Of a DNA stretch of 64,000 nucleotides, positions 27,023 through 35,836 are shown piece by piece. The notes beneath the pieces were generated by a model that was not told the DNA's origin, ran no database searches, and saw only the letters and a program-made list of their open reading frames with translations. This DNA is from Pseudomonas brassicacearum. GTDB taxonomy: Bacteria > Pseudomonadota > Gammaproteobacteria > Pseudomonadales > Pseudomonadaceae. The stretch lies in contig NZ_MOBJ01000016.1 in the NCBI RefSeq assembly GCF_003732225.1, positions 62,001-126,000 of the forward strand, written 5' to 3'. Position 1 is the stretch's first letter, and every line of letters starts with the position of its first letter. Made by a program: the position numbers and the translations under genes.

Positions 27023-27658
27023 TCAGGAATACTGCACTTCTATCTCATCCAGCTGATGATCAAAGCTTTTCAGCCGCGCGGTCCATGTGTAGACCAGCAC
27101 TTCAAAATCCCGATTGATCACCGCGCCATTGGGTGATTCCGAGCGTGGGTCGCAGAAATCCAGTTGATAGCGCTCGCGGGCCATGGCGTTGGCCACGTCG
27201 GAGAGTTCGCGGGCATTGTTCAGCCAGTGCCAGCCTTCATCGGTGATCTGTTTGTCGAGGGCCAGGCATTGGGTTTTGAGGGCTTCGAGGCTCTTTTCCA
27301 GCGGGGTGCCGGTGAGTTCGCCCATGACTTCCTGAAAAGTACGCCCCGGCTGCCAGTAACTGCCCCAGAAATACCGGTCAAACACCGTTTCAACCCGACG
27401 CAACGCCACCTTGGTGTCCCAGATCATCACCAGGGTCTTGCCTTGTTCGAGTTGTTTTTTCTTGATCCGCTGGGTTTGCAGCGACGCCCAGGCGACGACC
27501 GCGATCGACATCACACCGATCAGCGCACTGGCACTGTCGAGAAAGATCAAAGCCTTATCGAGCTGGTGCGCCAGCATCACGCCATAAAAATACGTAGCCG
27601 AGAGCAGCACCAGCGCGACAATCGCGCACCAGAAGCCGGGAGCATAAGGGTTTTTCAT
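27023..27658 (-). CDS. Hypothetical protein with two N-terminal membrane helices
   Basis: This 211-residue protein starts MKNPYAPGFWCAIVALVLLS. It has two hydrophobic segments (about 8-30 and 40-62) and then a soluble, charged C-terminal domain of about 145 residues (for example YFWGSYWQPGRTFQEVMGEL). I do not recognise the family. A reading with an earlier start (27787) runs past weak codons and is not preferred. It lies between a REP pair and the end of the efflux operon. Confidence 0.65.
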   Translation of the reverse strand: MKNPYAPGFWCAIVALVLLSATYFYGVMLAHQLDKALIFLDSASALIGVMSIAVVAWASLQTQRIKKKQLEQGKTLVMIWDTKVALRRVETVFDRYFWGSYWQPGRTFQEVMGELTGTPLEKSLEALKTQCLALDKQITDEGWHWLNNARELSDVANAMARERYQLDFCDPRSESPNGAVINRDFEVLVYTWTARLKSFDHQLDEIEVQYS

Positions 27659-27741
27659 TATTCGAATCCCCATGACCAATGCGAGCCTTGACTGCCGGAT
27701 CCACCCACGCGGACCCGACATGTAAAAGCATAGCAATGGCC

Positions 27742-29190
27742 TCAGGGTTTCGTCGGCTGTGAACCTTGCGTTCGTCCGCTTTCCCAACCGCCGCCCAGCG
27801 CGAGGAACAAATCGATCTGGCTCATGGCAACCTGGGTATTGGCCGCAGCCACCTGTGCACGCACGTCGGTGTAGGTTCGGGTCGCCTGCAAATCGGCGAG
27901 GAACGACGCTCGGCCGGCCTGGAAGAAGCGGTGCGTCTGGTCCGCCGCCAACTGCGCCGATTGTTCGGCATCGGCCAATGCGTCGCGGCGCTGTAACAGC
28001 GCGGAATACTGCGCCAGACCGGTCTGGGTTTCGCGGATCGCGTTCAATACCACACCGTCAAAGTGCGCCAGCGCGCCTTGGGTTGCCGCTTCGGCCTCGC
28101 GCACCCGCGCCCGGGAGCCGTTGGACGGCACCGTCCAAGTCAGCAACGGGCCGAAGCCCCAGCGATTGGTCTGCGGTTGGCCAAGGTGATCGAGAATACC
28201 CACGGTGCCGACGGTCGCGCCGATGCTGATATCCGGGTAAAGCGCACCGGTGGCGACACCGATGTCTGCCGTCGCGGCCGCCAGTTGACGTTCGGCCTGA
28301 CGCACGTCCGGTCGCCGTTTGAGCAAGGTGGCACCGTCACCGACCGGCAACAATTGCGCAATCTTTGGCAGTTCATGGCAGTTGCTGGTGCCCGCGGGTA
28401 ACTGGTCCACCGGTTTGGCCAACAGCATCGACAAACGGAACAGCCCGGCCTGACGCGCGGCTTCATAGCGCGGCATATCGGCGCGCAAGGACTTGAACTG
28501 GGTTTGCGAACGGGTGACCTGGGTTTCGTCGCCGCGCCCGGCATCGCGCAGCCGCTGGATCAGCGCGGTGCTCTGGCCTTGCAGGTCCAGTGAGTGCTCG
28601 GCGATCTCGCGCTCTTCGTTGGCCGCACAGACTTGGGTATACGCACGCACCACATCGGCGACCAGAGTGATTCGTGCAGTATCGGCTGCGGCTTGCGTCG
28701 CGTCGGCATTGGCTTTCGCCGCTTCGATGCCGCGCTGCAAGGTGCCAAACAGGTCGAACTGATAGGACGTGGTGATGCCGATGTCACCGACGTTGGCCAC
28801 TGGAACCTTTTCCGGTATCAGAAACGCCTCGCCAGACTCCTGCAAGCGCTGGGCACCCACCTTCACGCCACCGCTCCAGCCGCCCGCCGACTCGGCTTGT
28901 TCGACTCGGGCACGGGCGCGAGACAGGTTGGCCGCCGCCACTCGCAAATCGGTGTTGGTGGCCATGGCCTGGCGCACCAGCTCATCCAGACGCGGGTCCT
29001 GGTATAGCCGCCACCAGTCGCCCGGCACTGGCGCCGAGACCACATTCTGGCCGTGCGCGGTCAGATCGCCCTGAAAGTCCTCGCGGTGCACCGCTGCTTC
29101 TTTGGGCAACTGATAATCCGGACCGACCACCTGACAGGCCGACAGCAGCAAGCCGAGACCGGCCGTCGCTAAACAGGCGGCCACTTTCAT
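27742..29190 (-). CDS. NodT/OprM-family outer-membrane efflux lipoprotein
   Basis: This 482-residue outer-membrane channel has a signal peptide with lipobox LLLSAC (Cys about 19), then VVGPDYQLPKEA, the standard opening of this family. Two coiled-coil repeats of the TolC fold are visible (AAANLSRARARVEQAESAGG; GALAHFDGVVLNAIRETQTG). It forms the exit duct for the HlyD-type and FUSC proteins encoded just upstream; its start overlaps the upstream stop by four bases. The substrate is unknown, though aromatic acids or drugs are typical of such AaeAB-like sets. Confidence 0.93.
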   Translation of the reverse strand: MKVAACLATAGLGLLLSACQVVGPDYQLPKEAAVHREDFQGDLTAHGQNVVSAPVPGDWWRLYQDPRLDELVRQAMATNTDLRVAAANLSRARARVEQAESAGGWSGGVKVGAQRLQESGEAFLIPEKVPVANVGDIGITTSYQFDLFGTLQRGIEAAKANADATQAAADTARITLVADVVRAYTQVCAANEEREIAEHSLDLQGQSTALIQRLRDAGRGDETQVTRSQTQFKSLRADMPRYEAARQAGLFRLSMLLAKPVDQLPAGTSNCHELPKIAQLLPVGDGATLLKRRPDVRQAERQLAAATADIGVATGALYPDISIGATVGTVGILDHLGQPQTNRWGFGPLLTWTVPSNGSRARVREAEAATQGALAHFDGVVLNAIRETQTGLAQYSALLQRRDALADAEQSAQLAADQTHRFFQAGRASFLADLQATRTYTDVRAQVAAANTQVAMSQIDLFLALGGGWESGRTQGSQPTKP

Positions 29191-30077
29191 TGCGCTGGCT
29201 CCTGCTCGGGCTTGTCACCGATGATCGACACGGTCGCGGTACGTCCGGCGATCATGCGGAAATCTGCCGGCACGTCATCAAAGGCAATCCGCACCGGAAT
29301 CCGCTGCGCCAGACGCACCCAACTGAACGCCGGGTTAACGTTGGGCAACAGGTTGGAGCCGCTGCTACGGTCGCGGTCTTCGATGCCGGCGACGATACTT
29401 TCGACATGCCCACGCAACCGCGCACGGTCGCCAATCACGCGGATATCAACGCCTTGGCCGACATGAATACCGTCGAGCTTGGTTTCTTCGAAATAACCGT
29501 CGATGTGGAAGGAATTGCTGTCCACCACCGACAACACCGGACGCCCTGCGGTGACGAATTCCTGAGCACGCGGCGCCCGGTCGTTGACGTAACCGTCCAC
29601 CGGGCTGCGGATCACCGAGCGGTCGAGGTTGAGCTGGGCGCTGTCCACCGACACTTGAGCCTCGGACAACGCCACTTCAGCGCGGGCAACGCGGGACTGG
29701 CTTTCTTCCAGTTGCTCGCCCGGCACCAGATTGCCCAGGCCACGGTTACGCTTGGCTTCCCGTTGCGCCTGAGCCAGGGTTTCCTGACGGTCGGCAACCG
29801 CCGCCTTGGCTTGGCGCAACGCCAGTTTGAAGCGGTCCTGGTCGATGCTGAACAGCACCTGGCCGCGTTTCACCAACTGGTTGTCGCGCACTTCCACTTG
29901 CTGAATCAGACCGGAAACGTCCGGGGCGATCTGCACGATATCTGCGCGAATGTGCCCGTCGCGGGTCCACGGAGCGAACATGTAATACATCACCATGCGC
30001 CAGACCACGACGACCGCGAAGGTCACCACCAACAGGGTCAACACCACACGGCCAAGGGTCAAAATAGGTTTTTTCAT
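29187..30077 (-). CDS. HlyD/EmrA-AaeA-type periplasmic adaptor
   Basis: This 296-residue membrane-fusion protein has one N-terminal helix (about 8-28) followed by the typical MYYMFAPWTRDGHIRADIVQ start of the AaeA/EmrA group. A lipoyl-like half (VSGLIQQVEVRDNQLVKRGQ), a helical hairpin (about 90-150) and a second lipoyl half with DRSVIRSPVDGYVNDR are present. It bridges the inner-membrane FUSC protein and the outer-membrane channel. Four-base overlaps connect it to both neighbours. Confidence 0.93.
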   Translation of the reverse strand: MKKPILTLGRVVLTLLVVTFAVVVVWRMVMYYMFAPWTRDGHIRADIVQIAPDVSGLIQQVEVRDNQLVKRGQVLFSIDQDRFKLALRQAKAAVADRQETLAQAQREAKRNRGLGNLVPGEQLEESQSRVARAEVALSEAQVSVDSAQLNLDRSVIRSPVDGYVNDRAPRAQEFVTAGRPVLSVVDSNSFHIDGYFEETKLDGIHVGQGVDIRVIGDRARLRGHVESIVAGIEDRDRSSGSNLLPNVNPAFSWVRLAQRIPVRIAFDDVPADFRMIAGRTATVSIIGDKPEQEPAQ

Positions 30078-30283
30078 GTCATCAGGTATCGACTGAGTGA
30101 GTCCACGGCGCCGAGCAGCAAGGCGTAAAGACCAACGTTGAACAATGCCCGGTGCCAGACCAGACGATAAAAGTGCAGGCGCGTCAGTAACCCGTGCACC
30201 ACCAGGTACAGCACGTACGTAATACCCATCAGCACCAGCAACGTGGGCAGGAACACCCCGCTGATGTCCAGATCACCGATCAT
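30074..30283 (-). CDS. DUF1656 (AaeX-like) small membrane protein
   Basis: This 69-residue protein, beginning MIGDLDISGVFLPTLLVLMG, has two membrane helices and the DUF1656 pattern, including the short FYRLVWHRALFNVGLY segment. Such proteins are found in AaeXAB-type efflux operons with FUSC and HlyD partners; their role is not established. It overlaps both neighbours by four bases. Confidence 0.9.
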   Translation of the reverse strand: MIGDLDISGVFLPTLLVLMGITYVLYLVVHGLLTRLHFYRLVWHRALFNVGLYALLLGAVDSLSRYLMT

Positions 30284-32358
30284 AAAGGTGCTCCATCGAT
30301 ACCTTGGGGAAACGGTTCATCGGTCTCGTTGCCGATGAACTCCACGCCCGGCAACAACGCCAGGCGCAGACCGGCGAGGGCGTGCAGCAGGTGCAGGCGG
30401 GTTTCACCGTCACCTTGCAGGCCTTGGCCATTGAGTGCGCGGCGGGTGCGATCCATGGTCATCAGCAACGGGGCCGGGGCCGGCAAGCGCTCGCCAGCCT
30501 TCAAACACGCCTTGAAGTACTCGCCGACCTCGGCCACCACCTGACTCAGCAAGACGTTTGGCACACCCAACACCCGTGGCGCGTACGCCAGCAAATCAAG
30601 CAGGTTCAGCCCCACGCGCACTTCGCGCAGCGCGATTCCGGTGTCTTGACCGGTCATCGCCAAGCGCGGCAAATGCTGCATCAGCCGATCAAGCATCCGT
30701 ACGCCCAGGTGTCGGTGTTCGGCGAGGTTCGCCGGCTCGGTCATGCCGACGATGTCGCGCCAGCTGAAACGGGTCAGGCGCTTGGCCGCCAGCTCCGAGC
30801 CGAAGGGGCGCGCCACCAGGGTCCAGATGAAGGCAAACAACAAGCCGATGGGGCCGGCGAGGTTGGAATTGGCGAAGCTCAAAAAGTCCGCGTCGTAGGC
30901 GCCCTGGATGCTGATAAAGGACGAGGTGTTGACGATGGTCAGCAGCATGCCGAGGTAAAACCGCGGGTTTACGGTCAGGGTGCCGACGCAGATAAACGGC
31001 ACGGCGAATGCGAGCACCAGCATCGGGAAGTCATGCAAATTCGGCAGGATCAAAAACAGATAAAGGCTGGCGAACAGCACCGACATCGCGGTCCAGAAAA
31101 AGAACCGGTAAATCTGCGGTGCCGGGTCGTCCATCGCGGCGAAAAAGCTGCACGCCACCGCCGCCAGAATCACCGCGCTGCCGCCGTCGGTCCAGCCGAG
31201 CAGAATCCACAATACCGAGGCGACAATGATCGCCAGCACCGTCGACGCCGCCGAATACAGCATCAGGCCACGATCAAGAAAAGGTGTCAGCCGACCCAGC
31301 CGCCAATGGCGGTAGACCGCACGCCAGTTGTCCTGGCTTTCGCAGCGAATCGCCTCTTGCAGGCTGCGCAGGTCTTGCCACAAATCGATCCATTCACCGA
31401 GGCGATACAGCGCGTTGGAAAACAGCAATTGCTTACGATCGTCCAGCGCTTCGGCACTCGGTTGCAGGGCTTCGAGCTGATGGCGTAGCGCTTGCCAGTG
31501 CTCGACCGAAGCGTCTGTACGGTCAAGCCAATCAATGGTCGCGGCCAGCAGCGGCGCGAACTTATCCACAAGTTCGGGAGTGCGTCGCTGCAAGGCATAC
31601 AGCGCATCGTCCAGCGCATCCACCACCGGCAGCAGGTGAATCATCCGCCCGCGCAGTTCCTTGGTGTTGCGCACGGTTTGCGGCCGCGCACCTTCGTGGG
31701 GCAACTGGCCGATCATCAATTCGAGGGAGTTGAAGGTCGCAACCATCGACGCACGCAGTGAGCTGACCTCGTCGGGCTGCACATTGCGGGTCAGGAATCG
31801 CTGGCTGTAGGTCACCGCATCGCTGAACCACTTGCTCACCGCGTCATCGAACACCGGCGCCAGCCGCCGTGGCCAGAACATACTGCCGACCACCGCCGCG
31901 CAAACGATGCCGAGAAAAATCTCTTCGGTCCGCGCTTCCGCCACATCCCATATCGCCAATGGGTTATCCACCACCGGCAGGGAAATCAGCGGCAAGGTGT
32001 AACCGGCGAGCATCAGTGCGTAGTTATTGGCCGTGCGCAAATGCATCGACAGAAACAGCAGGATGCCGGTCCACAGCGCGATGACCAGCACCAGCACATA
32101 CGGGCTCTGGACGAACATCGGCACAAACAGCAGCGCCGCTGCCGCACCGGTCAAGGTGCCGATGGCGCGGTACAACGCCTTGGAACTGGTTGGCCCGACG
32201 AACGGGCTGGAAACGATGTACACCGTGGCCATCGCCCAATACGGACGCGGCATTTGCATCAGCATGGCGATGTACAACGCAATCATCGACGCAGCGAAGG
32301 TGCGTACGCCGTAAAACCAGTCGCGAGCCGGCGGTATGCCGCTAAAAAATCCGTTCAC
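30280..32358 (-). CDS. FUSC-family (AaeB-like) inner-membrane efflux transporter
   Basis: This 692-residue protein has the duplicated FUSC layout: a block of about six helices (residues 15-170), a soluble helical region (about 175-355), a second helix block (about 360-520) and a soluble C-terminus. AaeB members export aromatic carboxylic acids with an HlyD-type partner. It starts MNGFFSGIPPARDWFYGVRT and overlaps both the MarR-type gene upstream and the DUF1656 gene downstream. No ATPase domain is present. Confidence 0.92.
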   Translation of the reverse strand: MNGFFSGIPPARDWFYGVRTFAASMIALYIAMLMQMPRPYWAMATVYIVSSPFVGPTSSKALYRAIGTLTGAAAALLFVPMFVQSPYVLVLVIALWTGILLFLSMHLRTANNYALMLAGYTLPLISLPVVDNPLAIWDVAEARTEEIFLGIVCAAVVGSMFWPRRLAPVFDDAVSKWFSDAVTYSQRFLTRNVQPDEVSSLRASMVATFNSLELMIGQLPHEGARPQTVRNTKELRGRMIHLLPVVDALDDALYALQRRTPELVDKFAPLLAATIDWLDRTDASVEHWQALRHQLEALQPSAEALDDRKQLLFSNALYRLGEWIDLWQDLRSLQEAIRCESQDNWRAVYRHWRLGRLTPFLDRGLMLYSAASTVLAIIVASVLWILLGWTDGGSAVILAAVACSFFAAMDDPAPQIYRFFFWTAMSVLFASLYLFLILPNLHDFPMLVLAFAVPFICVGTLTVNPRFYLGMLLTIVNTSSFISIQGAYDADFLSFANSNLAGPIGLLFAFIWTLVARPFGSELAAKRLTRFSWRDIVGMTEPANLAEHRHLGVRMLDRLMQHLPRLAMTGQDTGIALREVRVGLNLLDLLAYAPRVLGVPNVLLSQVVAEVGEYFKACLKAGERLPAPAPLLMTMDRTRRALNGQGLQGDGETRLHLLHALAGLRLALLPGVEFIGNETDEPFPQGIDGAPL

Positions 32359-32813
32359 GAGGGGGTCACCGGTAACTGCTGCTCTGCCGTCTCGAACGCT
32401 CGAATCACCCGCAACGCCGCCTCCAGATCCGCCGGATCGATGCCTTCGAGCACCACACGGCGCAAGCGCACCAACTCGACTTCCACCGCCTGTACCAATT
32501 CACGGCCGGTATCGGTCAGGCTCAGGCACTTGGCGCGACGATCAAGGGGATCTTCAGTGCGGCAGACATACCCGGCCTGGCACAACTGATCGAGTAGACG
32601 CACCAGCGACGGACTCTCCATCCCCGCCGCCTGCGCCACCGTCACCTGCCGCACACCCTCGCCCAGACGCCCGATCATCAACAACGGGACCGCGCAGGCT
32701 TCGGAAATGCCGTAGTTGACCAGCGTGGTCTGGCAGATTTTCCGCCAATGCCGCGCGGCCACCACCATGGCACTGCTGATGTTCATCTGAAGGGCGTCGA
32801 GGGTCTGGGACAC
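32355..32813 (-). CDS. MarR-family regulator of the efflux operon
   Basis: This 152-residue winged-helix repressor has the recognition-helix segment VTVAQAAGMESPSLVRLLDQ and the wing YVCRTEDPLDRRAKCLSLTD, a clear MarR pattern. It is the first gene of the five-gene operon and probably represses it until a phenolic or drug ligand binds. The reading starts at a GTG at 32813 without a good ribosome site; an ATG nine codons later (MNISSAMVVAARHW) is equally likely. A palindrome just upstream is its likely operator. Confidence 0.9.
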   Translation of the reverse strand: MSQTLDALQMNISSAMVVAARHWRKICQTTLVNYGISEACAVPLLMIGRLGEGVRQVTVAQAAGMESPSLVRLLDQLCQAGYVCRTEDPLDRRAKCLSLTDTGRELVQAVEVELVRLRRVVLEGIDPADLEAALRVIRAFETAEQQLPVTPS

Positions 32814-32830
32814 AGGAGAATTCGCACACT

Positions 32831-32844
32831 GTTAGTTTGCTAAC
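32831..32844. promoter_or_regulatory. Candidate MarR operator
   Basis: GTTAG-TTTG-CTAAC is a perfect inverted repeat 17 bases upstream of the MarR gene start. Its length and placement are typical of MarR-family autoregulatory sites; binding is inferred. Confidence 0.65.
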
Positions 32845-32984
32845 TATCAATATCGCACTGGAGGGGAAATTCAGTCAAGTTTTGAAACAAATTGGTGATC
32901 AAACCCATCTCGCAGGCCACGCCAAAACCGCTGCCATGCTGAAAATCTCTGTAGGGTTTCGTCAATCGAACGGAGGGATCAACG

Positions 32985-33179
32985 ATGACCGAACGCCCTG
33001 ACTCAAAAAGCGAGCATAGCCACAACAACGCAGACTCCACGCAGTACCACGACTTCCTGCAAAGAAAAGTCGACGTGGCACGTAGCTCGGTGCGAGACGG
33101 AATTGGTCTGAGCAATGATGAAGTTGAAGCTGAATTCGCTGCTCGGCGGACTCAAGCAGCTCAAATTAAAGAGCGCTGA
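32985..33179 (+). CDS. Small protein resembling a stability-determinant type antitoxin
   Basis: This 64-residue hydrophilic protein (MTERPDSKSEHSHNNADSTQ) has GGAGGG seven bases upstream of the ATG. The C-terminal part (DVARSSVRDGIGLSNDEVEA) resembles the pattern in small antitoxins that end with a DEVxAEFxAR segment. No toxin gene follows; repeats begin 11 bases after the stop. It may be an orphan antitoxin, but that is a guess from a short stretch. Confidence 0.55.
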   Translation: MTERPDSKSEHSHNNADSTQYHDFLQRKVDVARSSVRDGIGLSNDEVEAEFAARRTQAAQIKER

Positions 33180-33190
33180 CGGATCACCTC

Positions 33191-33826
33191 GTAGCAGCTG
33201 CCGAGCCCGCGAGGCTGCGTTCGAGGACGAAGTCCTCGCAAATCCTGAGCCCTCGGTTTGTCTGGAGGAACGCGTTGCCTGATTCGACGACTGCTTCGCA
33301 GCCGAACGCAGCCTCGCGGGCTCGGCAGCTGCTACGGGAGTAGCCCCGAAACGCATTTCAACGTCGGATGCTTCACGTTCAGTGTGAATCTGACGCGGAG
33401 CATCGTTATCGCATCAGGTCGCTTGCGCCGCCTGTGCGGCCAAACGGTGTTGCAGCTCTTCCATCAAATCCAGCCCATCGCGCAATGACACGTACGCGGC
33501 GTTGATCAGTAGCAGCTGCCGAGCCCGCGAGGCTGCGTTCGAGGACGAAGTCCTCGCAAATCCTGAGCCCTCGGTTTACCTGGAGGAATGCGTTGCCTGA
33601 TTCGACGACTGCTTCGCAGCCGAACGCAGCCTCGCGGGCTCGGCAGCTGCTACGGGAGTAGCCCTGGATCGCATTTCAACGTCGGATGCTCCACGTTCAG
33701 TTTGAATCGACGCGGAGCATCGTTACCGCATTAGGTCGCTTGTGCCGCCTGTGCAGCCAAGCGGTGTTGCAGCTCTTCCATCAAATCCAGCCCGTCGCGC
33801 AATGACACATACGCGGCGTTGATCAG
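33191..33826. repeat. Tandem duplication, two copies of 317-318 bp
   Basis: Copy 1 runs from 33191 to 33508 and copy 2 from 33509 to 33826; they differ by a few substitutions and one base of length. Each copy contains a large imperfect palindrome (arms GTAGCAGCTGCCGAGCCCGC and its complement, about 150 bases apart outer to outer) followed by about 90 bases. In copy 2 those 90 bases are the 3' end of the gene at 33731-34009. Copy 1 therefore carries a detached duplicate of that gene end. Confidence 0.93.
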
Positions 33827-34009
33827 GCGATAGAAGTCTTTGTCATTGAGATCGCGAAGGGTGATCGAGGTGAGGGTTTCCAGTAGGTCGGTGCCGATAC
33901 GGATACGGCTACAGGCGGTTTCGTGGAGAAAATGGGTTGGTGCGAGGATGTTGTAGGCCAGAACGCAGACGGGGGTTGGGTTGGTGCTCAGTGGTCGATA
34001 TGGGTGCAT
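33731..34009 (-). CDS. Hypothetical Pseudomonas small protein
   Basis: This 92-residue protein has its start placed at 34009 (MHPYRPLSTNPTPVCVLAYN) because GAGGT lies about seven bases upstream. The C-terminal half is helical (LNDKDFYRLINAAYVSLRDG; LMEELQHRLAAQ). I do not know the function; many fluorescent pseudomonads carry families of such short proteins. Its last 90 bases are duplicated in the neighbouring tandem repeat. The open frame continues upstream to 34180, but I read that part as an untranslated leader. Confidence 0.6.
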   Translation of the reverse strand: MHPYRPLSTNPTPVCVLAYNILAPTHFLHETACSRIRIGTDLLETLTSITLRDLNDKDFYRLINAAYVSLRDGLDLMEELQHRLAAQAAQAT

Positions 34010-34240
34010 TTGAAATACCTCGTAGATAGTTTTTGAAACCACCCCATCCGTCGCCAAACGAATAAGGGTGGCAACTGCACGCAGGTTGGCGAACCGGCTA
34101 TCTACGAAACCGGCAGACCCGAAGGTCTCCCGCGTACAGCCGCCATAGAACAGCATGCCGTCACCAAAAGGTGAAAGCACGAAGTCTGGGCGCTATTAAC
34201 GCTTCGTAGATAAATAGGATCGCCAAATCCTGTCGCCGAT
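34010..34240 (-). ncRNA. Possible structured leader RNA of the small gene
   Basis: The 5' region contains several small inverted repeats, such as GTCGCCGCACATCGGCGAC and CACCTTTTGGTG, and three copies of a TATCTACGA word, two direct on the minus strand and one nearby. If translated it gives a peptide that I recall seeing fused to unrelated short Pseudomonas proteins, which suggests that the conserved thing is the RNA. The class and ligand, if any, are unknown. Confidence 0.35.
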
Positions 34241-34322
34241 GTGCGGCGACGAAACGAACTATAGGGGGGTGTTTCAGGGTTCGCAACCGAGCAAAACCGT
34301 TACGGACTTTTCCTAGCGTTTT

Positions 34323-34394
34323 TTAGCCCGTTCGTACACAGGCGTTGAGTTCACGCTTGCCGACAACCACCACCGAAACGAGCTTATAGGTCAT
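34323..34394 (-). pseudogene. Truncated RelE-type toxin (23 codons)
   Basis: An ATG overlapping the antitoxin stop region opens the frame MTYKLVSVVVVGKRELNACV, ending in TAA at 34323. The first five residues are the usual start of RelE/StbE-type toxins, and the overlap is the usual one for the pair, but the rest does not resemble a toxin. I read it as a toxin deleted after its first codons. Confidence 0.6.
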
Positions 34395-34632
34395 CCAGCG
34401 TTACCGAGACCGGGGTTTCATGGCTTCGAGCCCGAACCAGTTCGGCAAGCTCAAAGTCGTCCAAACGTTCCACCATGGACTCGAACACCTCGGCGGGAAC
34501 CATATAGCCCATCACCCGGTTGCGACAGAGCACTGCCACCGGTCCACCGTATGCACCATTGAGTGCGGCAGACGGATTCTTTTTCAATTCGGAAACGCTG
34601 ACAGCCTTGTCGGCCAGAACACGTTGCATCAT
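34384..34632 (-). CDS. Orphan Phd/YefM (StbD-like) antitoxin
   Basis: This 82-residue protein begins MMQRVLADKAVSVSELKKNP. The middle (GGPVAVLCRNRVMGYMVPAE) is the Phd/StbD DNA-binding fold, and the acidic tail ends SVTLDDL. TTGAGG precedes the start. The partner toxin is reduced to a 23-codon stub, so the antitoxin is probably an orphan that might still bind DNA or neutralise a related toxin elsewhere. It differs clearly from the antitoxin at 17155. Confidence 0.85.
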   Translation of the reverse strand: MMQRVLADKAVSVSELKKNPSAALNGAYGGPVAVLCRNRVMGYMVPAEVFESMVERLDDFELAELVRARSHETPVSVTLDDL

Positions 34633-34773
34633 TAGGACCTCAATTCAGGCCGATAATCTGGTCTATCGCTCCTTGTTAAACAACCCCAGAAAAAATTCAC
34701 AAACACCGATTTCATCCAGATTTTTTCATCGCACATCAGTTTTTTGCACGATTTGCCGTTTTTCCTCGGATTT

Positions 34774-35019
34774 TTACACCCCCCGCCCCTTCCTCAACAG
34801 CACATCCAACTGATCCACCACTTCCGCCCAATCGGAATCCTCGAGGATGTCTTCGCGCAGGAAATCCGCCTGGCATTGGGTCCAGAAGAACGCGTCGGCC
34901 AGGTGCAGCTCGGGTTTGAGGGGTGAGTGGGTGGCGATGAATTTGTCGATGCTTTCGGCGTCGTCGGGCAGGCCGAGTTGTTTGAACAGGTTGGGGAGGC
35001 TGTGGGTAGGTGATTCCAT
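34774..35019 (-). CDS. DUF2789 family protein
   Basis: This 81-residue protein starts MESPTHSLPNLFKQLGLPDD and continues with the DUF2789 pattern (FIATHSPLKPEL, DAFFWTQCQADFLRE, DWAEVVDQLDVLLRKG). The family is small, soluble and of unknown function. The start at 35019 is preferred since upstream codons cross a REP element. The neighbouring YbaK-type gene is on the same strand about 140 bases upstream. Confidence 0.88.
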   Translation of the reverse strand: MESPTHSLPNLFKQLGLPDDAESIDKFIATHSPLKPELHLADAFFWTQCQADFLREDILEDSDWAEVVDQLDVLLRKGRGV

Positions 35020-35070
35020 GGGGCTGGGCTCCTGGTTTTGGTGAGAGGGTCGGGGACTGCCGCGCAGTCC

Positions 35071-35133
35071 ATCGCAGGCGAGCCGCGCTCCCACACACGG
35101 CGGTTCCTGTGGGAGCGTGGCTTGCCCGCGATG
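35071..35133. repeat. REP pair
   Basis: ATCGCAGGCGAGCCGCGCTC and GGGAGCGTGGCTTGCCCGCG face each other between the DUF2789 and YbaK-type genes. Confidence 0.85.
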
Positions 35134-35160
35134 GCGGCGGTGCATTCACCGCCAATATGG

Positions 35161-35622
35161 CTACTGACTCAGCTCGCAAACCTCGGCATGGGGCACCATT
35201 TTCAGGTACTGGTCCATGCTCAAGTGCACGAGGTTGTTGTGGTTGCCGGCTTCGACGTAGATCTCTTTCTGACGGGTCAGCATCGGGTCGATGACCATGT
35301 CCAGGCCATAGGATTCGCCCAGGGCCGGAACGGCGCCGCGTTCACAGTCGTTGAACAGGTGGGCCAGGGTGCTTTCGCGGGTGACTTGCCATTCGCCACT
35401 GCCACGCACTTTGGTCAGGTCCAGATGCCGGCTGGCCGGCAACACGGCCATCAGGTAGTGGCCGTGGTGGTCGTCGAGGATCACCGATTTCGCCACGCGC
35501 TCAGCAGGAATCCCCGCCACCCGGGCGGTTTCCAGGCTGCTGGCGGAGTGCGGGTGAGAGACAACGTCAAATTCGCAGCGCGCCTCTTCCAGGCTGCGCT
35601 GCACGGTTCTTGCCATACGCAT
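35161..35622 (-). CDS. YbaK/EbsC-type aminoacyl-tRNA deacylase domain protein
   Basis: This 153-residue protein begins MRMARTVQRSLEEARCEFDV; GAGGTG lies six bases before 35622. It has the YbaK fold signatures, including the lysine in AERVAKSVILDD and the strand-turn GERGAVPALGESYG-like segment (here CERGAVPALGESYGL). Family members hydrolyse mischarged tRNAs such as Cys- or Ala-tRNA(Pro) in trans; which one applies here is not determined. An in-frame extension to 35760 lacks similarity. Confidence 0.85.
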   Translation of the reverse strand: MRMARTVQRSLEEARCEFDVVSHPHSASSLETARVAGIPAERVAKSVILDDHHGHYLMAVLPASRHLDLTKVRGSGEWQVTRESTLAHLFNDCERGAVPALGESYGLDMVIDPMLTRQKEIYVEAGNHNNLVHLSMDQYLKMVPHAEVCELSQ

Positions 35623-35836
35623 GATGCACCTCGGTGTCCGTCGCAAGGCGGACGGACGATGATTAAACAGGTTGGCGTCTCCTCTAAAGGATAGGCCTGC
35701 TGCCAGAACCCGGTGATAAATCTGCCCACTGGAAACTTCCAGAAATTGATCAAAATTCATCCAGCCAAAGGCTCAACTAGACTATAAACAGGGCCACTGT
35801 GTGGCTGGCAGACGGATGACTCTCCTGGAGGGTCTA

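Noticed and set aside
34010..34180. N-terminal extension of the small protein at 33731-34009
   Set aside because: A good ribosome site supports the start at 34009, and the extension looks like leader sequence.
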